Origin: Atriophallophorus winterbourni
Lineage: Eukaryota; Platyhelminthes; Trematoda; Plagiorchiida; Microphallidae
DNA length: 64,000 nucleotides
Direction of reading: 5' to 3'
Assembly (NCBI GenBank): GCA_013407085.1
Contig: JACCGJ010014592.1
Span: forward strand, 1-64,000
Part shown: positions 19,918 through 31,334 of the stretch, piece after piece
Layout of the letters: every line of letters begins with the position of its first letter
How positions within the stretch are numbered: the stretch's first letter is position 1
Notes under the pieces: generated by a model
Seen by the model: only the letters and a program-made list of their open reading frames with translations
Database searches by the model: none
Told to the model about the DNA's origin: nothing
Made by a program: the position numbers and the translations under genes

Positions 19918-22768
19918 TTACGGGGTACTCGTGTCTTGGGAGTGGGAGATTTCATGGAGGTGAGAATCGAGGAGACCTTTGAATGAACCGAGAGAAGCGA
20001 CCTCAAAAAGCGTGCCTGGAAGAGTGTTCCACTGACTGCATACTCTCACAGAGAAAAAGCTGTGTCGACATTCAAGCCTGCTCTGTTTATGTAACAGTTT
20101 GAGCTCATGTCCTCGGAGGTTAGTACTTGGAGAGGGAACGAATAGGGAGTTGCATGGATGGGAGGGGTCAGTCAAGATCCGGTGGGTAAGTAACATGTCA
20201 CCGCGGTGAAGACGGTAGGTAACGGAGAATATATCTAAACTGCGTAACCATTCCTCGTAAGACATGTTATGCATACCACGGACAAGCTTTGTCGCACGTC
20301 TCTGGGCTTTTTCGAGAAGGGACACGTCTTTGCATAGCCAAGGATACCAAGCTTGTACTGCGTATTCCAAGTGTGGACGGATGTAGACATTCAGCAGTGT
20401 CGGGAAGAGAAACCGGTAAAACCTGCCTGAAGCGCGGCGAAGTAAGCCAGTGTTGCGATTGGCTACCGCTGCGGCTCGTTCGCATTGCGTGATGCAACCG
20501 AGATCGTGCTGGATGATGATGCCGAGATCTTTTTCTTGTCGAACACTCTGAAGTACTGTTGAGCCAAACTGCAAGCGACCGGATCTAAGTGTCGGATAGG
20601 GAGAACGCTACACTTGGAGGAGTTAAATGGGAGATGATTCCTCAAAGACCAGCTGTGTAAACGATCTAAGTCATCTTGTAGGACGTGTGAATCCCTTGAC
20701 GATTTGAGTGAGCGCCAGATTTTGACATCGTCCGCAAATAGGAGGAAGGGCGATTCAATGATTTGACCAATATCATTGATAAAAATGATGAAGAGTCGGG
20801 GACCAAGAACGGAGCCTTGTGGCAGACCGCACTTGATTGGGAAGCGGGCAGAATAGAAGTCACGCACACGAACACAGAGGGAGCGGTCGCGAAGAAAGTA
20901 CTTCATCCAGGACAATAAGGATGACCCAACGCCGCAGGCAGCGAGTTTAAGTAAAAAAATGTCGTGGTCGACGCGGTCGAATGCCTTGAACAAATCCAGA
21001 AATACTGCATCGACACCAATGCCTTCGTCCACAGATTTCCTCCAGGCATCCCGTGCGAGAAGCAAGTTGGAAGTGCATGAACGGTTGGCGAGAAAGCCGT
21101 GTTGTTGTTTGATTAAAAGTCGATTTGTTTCCAGATGTGGAACAAGGTGGTCAAATATGATGCTCTCCATGACTTTAGAAATGACTAACAACAGCACAAT
21201 GGGACGATAATTTGCGGGTTCCGACCGGATACCGCCTTTAAAGATAGGCGTGATAACACCTTCTTTCCAAGCTTGGGGGACAGTGGCGGAGTCCATACAA
21301 CGTTGGAAATACGTGGCAAGTAGATTAGATATGTGCAATGCGGCTACTTTCAGGATCCTAGGGTGGATGCCGTCGAGTCCTGGTGAAGATTATTGCCGTA
21401 GACATGAAATCTTCTTGTGGACCGCATCAGAGGTAAACATTATTTCCGGAATTTTCTGTACGTCATGTGAGTGAGAAGAAAAATGGGAGGAGTTTTTAGA
21501 ATAAGTAGGGTTGAAAATTTGGGCGTAGTGTTCAGACAACAGGTTTGCAGCTTCCGAGGCTGTTGAAGTGAGACCGTTTGCGCTGACTAGGGATGGAATT
21601 CCAACTTTAACTACCCGTCTTTGATTCACAAATTGGAACAAGCTTTTTGGGTTATCCAAGAACTTGTTACAGATGTGCATTTCATACTGGCATTTGTCCT
21701 GGCGGCTAAGAGATGTGGAATCATTGCGCAATGACTTATAAATGTCCCAGTCAGTTCGATTTCGTCCTGTCTGGTAACACCGCCACGCCGCGTTTCGCTG
21801 TGCTATGACTTTGCGTGTTCGGCTGCGAAGGAATGACGTAGCAACGCGTGCCACTGAGTTAAAAACGTGGTCCAGGCCAAATCGATCTGGTCAATCATTA
21901 AGAAATCCCATGAATTGGCTACGACGAGTTGTTGGAACAAGCCTAGATCAGTAATCCAGCGGCTCTTAGGACAGGGTTCGTTGAAGTAATCCATGAAAGA
22001 GACAAAGGTGAATGTCAAGACAACATGATCGCTGTTGCCCAAGGGAGGGTTAGACGAAAGTTCTTCAATCATTAACTCTTCGTTGGTGATGATGAGGTCC
22101 AAAAGGGATGGTGTATTTGTGCCCCGAAACCGAGTAGCTTCGTGAACATGATTGTATAATGGATAGGTTGCCAATATTTCGGACAACGCGGTGGCGAATG
22201 GGTGGGAGGCATGTTCGCCATAAAGGCTGGGACAGTTAAAGTCGCCCATTATCAGTATGTGGGAGAATCGTTTATTTAAAGCATGTCGAAGTGATGACAA
22301 AAGGGAGGAATCGAGCAGTGGGGTATTACTGGGAGATCTATAAACAACTGCAATCAGGAGAAGACTGTCTTGCTTGAGTGGGATTTGGCACCAAAGAACA
22401 TCAGAGTCAACCAACGCAGGGTCAGATAATTGTTCGCAGCAAGGCGATTTGTGATGATAGAACAGCACTCCACCTCCTCTTGTTGTACGGTCGCAGCGAA
22501 GTAATGACATGTTCGGAAGGGTGAGTTCCGCATCATGAACTGCGCTTGATAACCACGTCTCAGTAACGGCTATTAGGTCCCATGAGCACAGGGAATGGCG
22601 GTAACGGAGTTCCGGGAGTTTGTTCAGGAAACCAGCAGCATTTGTGTAACAGCATGAAAGGCTGCGTGATTGTAGAGTATGCAGTGTGGTGATAGGGTGT
22701 GCAGTTATTCCGCCGATCACACTGAAACCGGCTGCGGGGAGTTTTTTGAAGCGGTCGTGTGAAGTTCG
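19918..22768 (-). pseudogene. CR1-A ORF2, endonuclease and reverse transcriptase
   Basis: The endonuclease part (22768-21803) shows YTNAAGFLNKLPEL, VTETWLSS, RTTRGGGVLFYH, AVVYRSPS, ILIMGDFNCP and NSDHVVLTF: the APE-type motifs ETW, GDFN and SDH. A frameshift at about 21850 leads into FLRSRTRKVIAQRNAAW. A single stop at 21390-21392 precedes PGLDGIHPRIL, then RT with VFLDLFKAFDRVDHD, SARFPIKCGLPQGSVLGPRLFIIFINDI and LFADDVKIWR. A second frameshift at about 20575 leads into the C-terminal domain ending at 19918. The frame is open without ATG back to a stop at 22769-22771. The three lesions make this copy defective. Confidence 0.9.
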
Positions 22769-24033
22769 TCAGCAGACTGATTTGTGCTAGGTATGACTGA
22801 TGGTTGCGGACGAGGTCTTGGTTTGTCAACTGCGGAGCGAAGACGGACCTCTGTAGGTGCAAAGCGTTTGTTATCATACCACAAGCGCAAGGCAGTATTA
22901 ACCATATCTTCGGATTGGAAGGTAATTTTCAGAATACGAGGGGCATTACCCTTGTAGCTGGAGGACGTGGGAAGGCGTTTCACGGCAGTCGTCAAAGTTC
23001 CGTGAATTTTGCTGAGTTCTTGGATGTAGCGCCACTGAGAACAGTCGTGTAGAGTGTTCTTAGCTAAGTCATCATCTTTAAGTTCAGGCACACCGTGGAC
23101 AAAAATGCTGCGTTTATCGTTCGCCGATTTCCAATCGTAGCCTTCTTGCTTTTGCATCTGCCTCTGAGGCCAAGGAACGTTTGGAAAAATACGAACAGGC
23201 AAATTTGTATTTCGGAGAAGGTGGGCCGAGAGCAAGACCTCTTCAACCTTCTCCGAGGAGTCAAGGGTGATTCTGAGTAGACGTGGGGCATCCGCGTGGG
23301 GCGAGTTTGGGTGTCTGGAAAGACGTACTAAAGAAACCGGGTCTACATCAAGTTTCAGTTGCTCACAGAGAGCTCGCCATTGTTGGACATCATCTTGCCT
23401 GCGTGCTTGAAAACATGGAGATACACTTTCCGGCATATTTGTGCATACAATGGTCAGGGATCGTGTGTTCTTGTGATTGGCTTTTGGAGCTGCAGGCAGT
23501 TTCCCAGCATTGTTTGGTTTCGGCTTTACCTGTGAAGTGGTGTGTGATTTTGTTGATCGAGTCACACTTAGCAATACCAGATCATCCTTAGGACTTGTGC
23601 AAGCAGGTGGGGAGTCCGTTTCCAGTAGAGACTCGAGGCGTAGTAGTCTGGTGACAATAGCACCATACGGGTCCGGAAGTGATGATATGGAAGCGTTAGC
23701 TGTTACTTCCGCGTAAGTAGTTTTCCTAGGGGGATCCTCAGCTGGTTTCAGATTCGATGATTCGTAGAGAACAAAATATGTAGATGTTTGTCTACTGCGT
23801 TTATCGGCAGGTTTGTCCCTTCGATGCCGGGCTCTACAAGCAACGCAGAAGAAGAATATCTCTTCATTTGTTTGAAGTTTCAAAGAATCGTAAAACGACT
23901 TCCAGAGTTTCGTGCATCGCAGGTGCTGCCAAGAATCACAGCGGTCACACTGGATGGCAGGATCGTCATTATTAACATCCTGGCTACATTTTGCACATTT
24001 GTTTCGCTTAATTATCGCATCAATGTGGCCCAT
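22717..24033 (-). CDS. CR1-A ORF1 protein, PHD-like zinc finger
   Basis: The frame is intact, 438 codons. Residues 11-70 form a PHD-type zinc finger: CAKCSQDV, CDRCDSWQHLRC and FFFCVACRARH, with the expected C4HC3 spacing. Two similar later blocks follow: an IVCTNMPES...LVRLSRH...RLLRITL repeat (about 195-300) and a SIFVHGVPELKDD...LKITFQ repeat (about 315-390). The C-terminus is basic and Pro-rich (KPRPRPQP). In CR1 elements ORF1 proteins with PHD or esterase domains bind element RNA or nucleic acid. It ends in TGA, overlapping the upstream extension of the ORF2 frame. The ATG at 24033 has the zinc finger right behind it, which supports this start. Confidence 0.85.
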   Translation of the reverse strand: MGHIDAIIKRNKCAKCSQDVNNDDPAIQCDRCDSWQHLRCTKLWKSFYDSLKLQTNEEIFFFCVACRARHRRDKPADKRSRQTSTYFVLYESSNLKPAEDPPRKTTYAEVTANASISSLPDPYGAIVTRLLRLESLLETDSPPACTSPKDDLVLLSVTRSTKSHTTSQVKPKPNNAGKLPAAPKANHKNTRSLTIVCTNMPESVSPCFQARRQDDVQQWRALCEQLKLDVDPVSLVRLSRHPNSPHADAPRLLRITLDSSEKVEEVLLSAHLLRNTNLPVRIFPNVPWPQRQMQKQEGYDWKSANDKRSIFVHGVPELKDDDLAKNTLHDCSQWRYIQELSKIHGTLTTAVKRLPTSSSYKGNAPRILKITFQSEDMVNTALRLWYDNKRFAPTEVRLRSAVDKPRPRPQPSVIPSTNQSADELHTTASKNSPQPVSV

Positions 24034-24189
24034 TATGCAGAAATATTGTAATTGTATTCAGTTATGAGAGACAAATACGTATTCGCGTAACTAAAATTGG
24101 AACGGAAGATGAATCAGAGGAATTGCAAAATAAATTGCAAATAAATCTTTATCAGAAATTCAACGAGGTAAATTCGTATCGCGCGCCCA

Positions 24190-24730
24190 AGATGGCAGAG
24201 AGGTTGCCCTGTTGGAACCGCATCTCATTATGTTTATCGATATAACCTAGCCATTGACATGATCACCATTCAGATGAACGCATTTCGTTTTACGGTGGAT
24301 TGCCTTTTCAAAACAACCTTCAAGCATTTCTCCATTGATTGTTTGAACTGCGATTCCGTGGTTCCCTCAAAGACTGTTCGTATGCTCACTATCCTTGCGG
24401 TTAGGGTGCAGTTCCCATAAGATTAGTTACATTTTTCGCTTCTGAAGCTCAATAATATCACCTCAAGTTTTAACATTCTTTGTGAGCTTAAAATATATTG
24501 AAAAGTCATTATCATACTGTCCAAGCAAGATCCACCCTGTTATCAGCCAATAATTTATGATCTGGCCATACTCCAGCGGTTCGACGCTCTTTATAACCGA
24601 ACGATTCATTGCAGAATAACATCTTTGTTTTATTGTGTTTCACTCCCTCTAGCGAATTACACTCTCCGGCGGTCGGTGGGTAGACAGCTGGATGTTCCTA
24701 CTCAATGATGTGTGCGATGTGCGTCATATG
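24190..24730. other. Spacer between two CR1-A copies
   Basis: No long frame and no repeat that I recognise. Confidence 0.45.
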
Positions 24731-24732
24731 GA

Positions 24733-27700
24733 AAGTTCAATAGTCCAATAGTTTATTATGGTATAGGAAGCTGAGAGCTTGTACAAACCGCAGGATAGAT
24801 TGTGCGGTGGGTCGAAAGAGCAAAGAAAGAAATGTTTGAGTTTCCAAGGCCAAATAGCGGGCCTCGTTCGCGTTTGACCTGCACCATCAATGCATTTTTG
24901 TGGCATTTGGACAGGTAGAGTGTCAACCTGGGACACAGCTACCCACCACATCCTCCGGAACAGGGTCACTTGAAGCTACGTGTATACGGAATTCCGATAC
25001 TAGGATCTGGAAAGCAATGAAACTGACAAAGAGTTAGCGGGGTTGTGACGAAAATGCAAATGGCACAGAAAGAGAACTTACTGTTGAGACGAGCTAGTGA
25101 GTTTGAGAAAAATGCGGAAGGGTATGTAAAAAAATGAAAATAGCGTTTTCGGGTTACATGTGTCTTGGGAGTGGGAGATTTCATGGAGGTGAAATTCGAG
25201 GAGACATTTGAATGAACCGAAAAAAGCGGTCTCAAAAAGCGTGCCTGGGAGAGTGTTTCACTGACTGCAAACTCTCACAGAGAAAAAGCTGTGTCGACAT
25301 TCAAGCCTGCTCTGTTGATGTGACAGTTTGATCTCATGTCCTCGGGGGTTAATACTTGGAGAGGGAACTAATAGGTAGTTGCATGGATGTGAGGGGTCAG
25401 TCAAGATCCGGTGGGTAAGTAACACGTCACCACAGTGAAGACGGTTGGTAACTGGGATAATATCTAAACTGCGTAACCTTTCGTAGTAAAACATGTTGTG
25501 CATACCAAGGGTAGGCTTTGTCGCACGTCACTAGGCTTTTTCGAGAAGGGACACATCAAATTCAATTTAAATTCAATTACAAATTCAAAGATTTATGGTT
25601 AAAAAAGTTAATACTTTACAACACCACAGGATGACGGTATGAATAAAAACAGGAAAAATACAATAGTATAAAAGCAATAGTGAATATCAAATGTAAGGCT
25701 CACGAATGTTATTCTTTTGCATATGTAAGTCCAATTTCACTTTAAACGCCGCCAGGCAAGGAGAGTCCACCACATGTTGGGGTAGGGAATTCCAAAGAAA
25801 TATAGCACGTATGGCGAAAAAATGGCGCCGACAGTCAATACGGGAACTTGGGACGTAAAGGGATAAGGTATGTCCGCGTGTTACTTTTCCATCACATACA
25901 TCAAGCAAGTGTTTTAGTGGATGTCCTTCGGTAGACGCAATTCTATAAGTCAGAATAATATCGCGTCGTATCCTCCTTTGGGTAAAATCGCATAGACCCA
26001 GACGTCGCAATCTTTCGGTGTACGGAACATTGCAAAGACCCATCACTAACTTTGTTGCTCTGTGATAGATTTTATCGAAGAGAGCAATATCCTTTCGCAG
26101 CCGAGGAGCCCACACCTCTACCGCATACTCCATCGTAGGGCGAAGGTAGACATTCATTATCCTTGGTAACGTTACCAGAGAGAATCTTCCAAATATTCTT
26201 CGAAAGATACCTAACAATCTGTTTGCTCGTCGATATATGTTCTGACGGTGCGCTGTGCTCTTCAGGTTCCCGTTAATCCACACTCCAAGATCTTTTTCTA
26301 ACGAGCTCCATGTTAGGTTTTCAGTTCCCAATCGATATGTCCAAGGAACATTCTTGCCGAGATGGAGCATTTTACATTTCTGTATGTTGAATGACATGTC
26401 ATTCATGGCCGCCTAATTCGACACGCTGTCTAAATCCGTTTGCAGTTTCTCACAGTCCTCTGCAGAACTTATTGGCGTCCAAATTTTCATATCATCCGCG
26501 AACAGGACCATTTTGGACGATATGAGGGGGGGTAAATCATTTATGTACAACAGAAAGAGGAGCGGGCCTAGCACAGACCCTTGTGGGACTCCACTGGTGG
26601 TTTTGAACGTTTGGGATAGCGCTCCGTTAACTTTAACTTGGGCGTCGCGATCTGAGAGATAGTCGCACAACCATGAGAGGAGTGGATCACATATTCCTAA
26701 ACGCATCAGTTTTCGAAGAAGCAAATGATGATTGACTCTGTCAAAAGCTTTCGAAATGTCTAGGTAACAGACGTGGATGCAAGAACTTTTATCAATCTCC
26801 TTTGTCCAGTCGTCTAACGTGAGGAGAAGATTTGTGAGACAAGATCGGTGTGATCGAAATCCATGCTGCGCTGGCGAAAACAAATTATGCGATTCGAAGT
26901 GTGCAACTATTCATGGCATAGCCAATGCTGCCAAGCCTGTACAGCCTACTCCGAGTGTGGACGGATGTAGACATTCAGCAGTGCCGGAGAGAGAAACCGA
27001 TCAAACCTGTCGAAAGCGCGGCGGAGTAAGCCAATGTTGCGATTTGCTGCTGCTGCGGCTCGTTCGAATTGCGTTCTGCAACCGAGATCGTGCAGGAAGA
27101 TGAATCTGAGATCCTTTTCTTGTCGAACACTCGGAGGCACTGTTGAGCCTAAACTGTAAGAGATCGGAGCTGAGTGTTAGGCGAGGAGAACGCTACACTT
27201 GGAGGTGTTAAATTGGTGATGATTCCTAAAAGACCAGCTGTGCAAACGATCTAAGTCTTCTTGTAGGACATGTGAATCCCTTCGCGATTTGAGTAGGCGC
27301 CAGATTTTGACATCGTCTGCAAAAAATACGTTGATTAAATGTTCTGGCTAATATCATTGATGAAAATGATGAAGAGTCGTGGACCAAGAACGGAGCCTTG
27401 TGGCAGATCGCACTTGATTGTGAAGCGGGCAGAATATCAGTCACGCACACAAACACAGAGGGAGCGGTCGCGAAGAAAGTACTTCATCCATAACAGTAAG
27501 GATGACCCAACGACGCAGGAAGCGAGTTTAAGTAAAAGAATGCCGTGGTCGACGCAGTCGAATGCCTCAAATAAATCCAGAAATATAGCATCGACATCAA
27601 TGCCTTCGTCGACGAATTTCGTCCAGTCATCCCGTGCGAGAAGCAAGTTGGAAATGCATGAACGGTTGGCGAGAAAGCCGTGTTGTTGTGTGGTTAAAAG

Positions 27701-27988
27701 TCGATTTGTTTCCAGATGTGAAACAAGGTGGTCAGAAATTATGCTCTCCGTGACTTTAGAAATGACTGACAAAAGCACAATGGGGCGATAATTTGCGGAT
27801 TCCGACTGCATACCGCCTTTTAAGATAGGCGTGATAACACCTTGTTTCCAAGTTTTGGGGACGGTGACGGAGTCCATATAACGTTGAAAATAAGTTGTAA
27901 TTAGATGAGATATGTGCAATGCGGCTACTTTCAGAATCTTAGGTTGGATGCTGTCGAGTCCTCGTGGAGAGTATTGCCGTAGGCATGA
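24733..27988 (-). mobile_element. CR1-like LINE, family A, second copy, interrupted
   Basis: The 3'UTR and C-terminal coding part (24733-25553) and the RT part (26930-27988) match the copy at 19499-24185 almost line for line. Examples are HNMFYYERLRSLDIIPVTNRLHCGDVLLTHRILTDPSHPCN and DLFEAFDCVDHG; QHGFLANRSCISNLLLARDDWTK is also shared. It is 5'-truncated at about 27988, in the PGLDGI region of RT. A family B CR1 has split it at about 25553/26930. Both parts carry stops and frameshifts. Confidence 0.88.
25554..26925 (-). mobile_element. CR1-like LINE, family B, 5'-truncated, nested in family A
   Basis: On the minus strand the RT starts at FSPAQHGFRSHRSCLTNLLLTLDDWTK and continues with VCYLDISKAFDRVNHH, TTSGVPQGSVLGPLLFLLYINDL and LFADDMKIW. 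One in-frame stop at about 26413 follows, then MNDMSFNIQKCKMLHLG, EKDLGVWING and the C-terminal RRHFFAIRAIFLWNSLP. Apart from that stop the 397 codons are open, so the insertion is recent. The tail at 25554-25600 has ATTCAAA/AATTCAA repeats after a TTTTTAACCATAAATCT box shared with families C-E. Confidence 0.88.
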
Positions 27989-28390
27989 ACAACTTGAACG
28001 CTCAGTTGTTTGTACATAAAACTATCCAACCTTTCCCAAAGAAAGATGCTTTAATTTTCGATCTTCTACGCAGTATCAGTTTTCGTATTTAATGACTTGG
28101 ACTCCATAACTCCGAGCCCTATCTCATCGAACGACTAATTAAATAATCTTTCTTTCAATGTAATATGATAGTGTTGAGAAGATCACAACGTTTGATGAAC
28201 AAGCCGTCCCGGGATTATAAAAACCCAGGATTATGTGCAAACTGAGGCGGATGTGATAACTCTACTACAGACAATGAATGACTGTTTATTCGTGTAAATT
28301 TTATAATACGCCAATAATTGTTAATCGCGCAATATTCAAATATACTTCGTAATCAGCTGCTTATTCTGATTGCTTATTCTGGGTTTAGTT
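27989..28390. other. Spacer or gypsy leader
   Basis: AT-rich sequence lies between the CR1-A fragment and the first recognisable gypsy gag frame. It may hold the 5' LTR and leader of the gypsy element, but no LTR ends were identified. Confidence 0.35.
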
Positions 28391-29866
28391 CAGGTTGGAC
28401 AATATTCGATTATTCAAATACTACATTTCGCGTCACGAACAGCAATTATTCATTGCAAATTCAAGTTTGGAACCTCTTGACATTAATTCAAATGCGCGAG
28501 AAATTGGAGATTATTTTGAAAGATTCGAAATTTGGTGGTTGACACGGCCGAAAGCGGAAATGATAAAAAGTCTGTTCATTTTCTAAATGCAGACGGAAAA
28601 TCTTTATATAGGTCAACTAAAAATTTGGCTTATCGAGATTCTCATATTTAACTTCCATTCGAAACGCTGAAGGTCTTTTCATTGCAACATGTGAAACCTG
28701 TACACTTCGAAGCAACTGAACGGGCGAAATTACATTTAAGGTTGCGTCAGCCCAATTAAGGATTTCGCGATTTTATTCTACAATTGTTAATTCAGGAAGC
28801 AAAATGCGACTTCGGTGATTTGTTCGGAATGCAATTAAAGTATCGCCTCATTGGTGGAATAAATGACAGTGTTTTACAAAATGAGCTCTTGAAGTTGCCA
28901 AAACCCTCTTTTGAAGATGTTCAAGCTCACTGTGAACAGTATCAAAATGCACGTGTGGCAACGTCAGATTTGTCGCCAGCATGAAGTTCTGTCATGTTTA
29001 ATACACATAAACGTGACAGAGTGATGAATGTTCTAGCAGGGCAACAGTTTAAATATCAACCGAATAATCGTCGCGTTTCTGATAGCAATTCCAATTCAAT
29101 CAAATTTGGGAAGTGTGCGTCATGCGGCAGACTGAACTCACACCATACTTGCCGATTCCGTCAAGCCAGATGTCACAAGTGGTGAAAAACCGGCCATATC
29201 CAATCCGTTTGTCGAACTCCTAAAACATATTGGGCTGATTCAAGAAATGGTCAGGTTAGTGATGTTAATGATGCATATGAATCATTATCTCTGGCAGTGA
29301 CATCTTGCGATTCTATCCATATTCGTAAAACCATTTCTTGTGTTTCTAGTGGCGCATACTTAGATTTTATTCTAAATACCGTTGCGTTGAGTCGCTTTTT
29401 ACCCAGAAAAATCTTAAACAGTTTGCTCCTGATGTGAATGTCAAACCATCTAGCCTCACAATTAAAGGCATTACTTGGCATTCTATTCCTGTCGTTGGAT
29501 CATGTATCATCTCCATCCGAGATGAAAACAATACTGTTTCCTGTAAATTAATTGTTTTTAAAACTGGCCCATCTATTCTCGGTATGAAAGCAATGCAAGC
29601 TCTAAAATTAGTCTATCTCTTTTGACAACGTCTGAAGATACTTTAGAGTTGAACAATCTCATAATAATATGTTCGCAAGCAACTGGTGGAATGCGAATTC
29701 CTCCAATTGCTCTTGAAGTAGAAGGAAACCCTGTGTTTCTCAAACGCCACCTCATTCCATATGGAATCCGAGAACCTGTCGAAAAAGCTTTGAAAGATCT
29801 ATGTTCTAAAGGTATCATTGAAAAGGTTGAGTCCTCTGCTTGGGGCACACCTATTGTCACACTAAG
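28391..29866 (+). mobile_element. gag-pol: Ty3/gypsy element, part 1: gag, nucleocapsid, protease, start of RT
   Basis: Pieces in order: QLFIANSSLEPLDINSNAREIGDYFERFEIWW (gag start), CDFGDLFGMQLKYRLIGGINDSVLQNELLKL, then two CCHC-like knuckles (CASCGRLNSHHTC, and CHKW*KTGHIQSVC with a Trp-stop in place of CG). A protease region and FKTGPSILGMKAMQAL follow, then GNPVFLKRHLIPYGIREPVEKALKDLCSKGIIEKVESSAWGTPIVT, the block just before RT. The element is interrupted at about 29866 and resumes at 38180 with the next RT residues. Multiple stops mark it as old. Confidence 0.82.
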
Positions 29867-30329
29867 GTTTAACGCTTGACGTGACGTGCGGTTTGATTAA
29901 TTTTGACCTCCGATATTTTTTGATATAACTTTCTTGGTTTTCATCCGATCGGTGTGATTTTTGGATATCCATCTGCGATGTGCCGTTCTTTGTGTACGTC
30001 AACCGTGAATTTTTATACAGTTTGTTCGTTTATTTGAATCGCTTTTGTGTTTCTGCTGTTCGATTACCCCATCGGTGTTTATCACTGCCGGGAACTACTC
30101 GGAGAAATACACAACGTGAAATCAAATTCACGCCAAAAATCTCAAAGAGAATCTGGCAAATTAGCAGCTAAATTGAGTGACGAAATTTTCCGACAACCCG
30201 TCATTTTCCGTCAACTACGCCCAATTCCACACAAACCAACCGAAGCCGCATCGATTTTTGTGCTCTGATTTGTACTTTTGTTCGACCCCGTTAACATGAA
30301 ACAATCTGTTGTTCGTCATCTGCATGAAA

Positions 30330-31334
30330 GTCGTCAGTGGTAAGGTCAAATCTGTCACGTGTTAGAACTGTTCCTACACATATCACGCAAAATGTGACAA
30401 TTCATTGATCCCTGATGCGCTATCGATCCTGATGAATGAAAACATGCCTGGTGTATGCTACGTGTGCCAACGTTGTCGAGCTAAACCAAACACAGGTTTA
30501 ACAGCTCGAACAAGTGTTGTGCAAAGCAAACTGGATGATCGGATGCTGAGCATAGAGCTTATCATACAAGACATCGGTAAAGACTCAAAATTCTCAGTTT
30601 GCCAGTATATTTTTTGATACATCGGAAACCACTGACGGTAATAGCAGTCAGCTAAACGCTAAATCTTCGATTTTTCAAAACGAAGGTTCAGCTGTTGCAA
30701 ATGTGCCGGAGTGTCTTGAGGAGCGTTCTTTCCATAAAAAAGCCACCTTTACAAATGCGGCTGTTAAAGGCCTGTCTGCCTAAAACATCCCTGGTCCGCA
30801 AAAAGATACGAAGCCAAATCCACCTGCTCACACGAAGGATCAGCGAAAACCCTTAGTTTCAAAACCAAAAGTCATGGTGCACAATAATCCGAAAGTGGAC
30901 ATTATAGGTATTCGATCTAAGGTAGTTGAAACGTCCAGCATCCAGCGGGAGCGCCAAACACACTATGTACATTCAGTCCATGGACTAAGCGTGATTTGCA
31001 CCAACGTAAAAGAAACGAGTGCCACCTTACTAGGGGACAGGCTAAAGCACGATAAAGAAGAATGGAAAAGGTTGTGCAACAACATGGACTTGGAGCCAGT
31101 TGAACCACTCTCATTGATACGACTAATTCGTAAACCTACTTTTTCAAATCTGGACCAGCCAAGATTGCTTAGAATCACGGTTCACTCTGGAAGGGATCTT
31201 GGAAACAACTTACTATCCGCTTTTCTCCTACGTGAAAAGCGTTCAGAGACCACTGCAAGGATCTTTGCTGATGAGCCCTGGTGGGAAAGGTCCCGAAAGG
31301 ACCAGCAACAAAACCAAACGAAACAGAGGGATGA
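30330..31334 (+). pseudogene. CR1-C ORF1, 5' portion
   Basis: A PHD-like finger VKSVTC*NCSYTYHAKCD then GVCYVCQRCRAK is followed after frameshifts by LSVICTNVKETSATLL, LSLIRLIRKP, LLRITVHSGRDLG, EPWWERSRKDQQ. These are the same blocks as CR1-E ORF1 at 41100-41950. The reading stops at the RTE insertion at 31334 and resumes at 34783. Confidence 0.8.

Larger units (their letters stand above)
19499..24185 (-). mobile_element. CR1-like LINE, family A, near full length
   Basis: From right to left it has a 5' leader (24185-24034), ORF1 (24033-22717), ORF2 (about 22768-19918), a 420-bp 3'UTR, and a tail of ATTGAACT repeats at 19499-19520. A related leader and ORF1 start recur at 47450-47885, and a second 3' half at 24733-27988. 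ORF2 carries two frameshifts and one stop, so the copy is not autonomous, but the damage is light. Confidence 0.9.
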
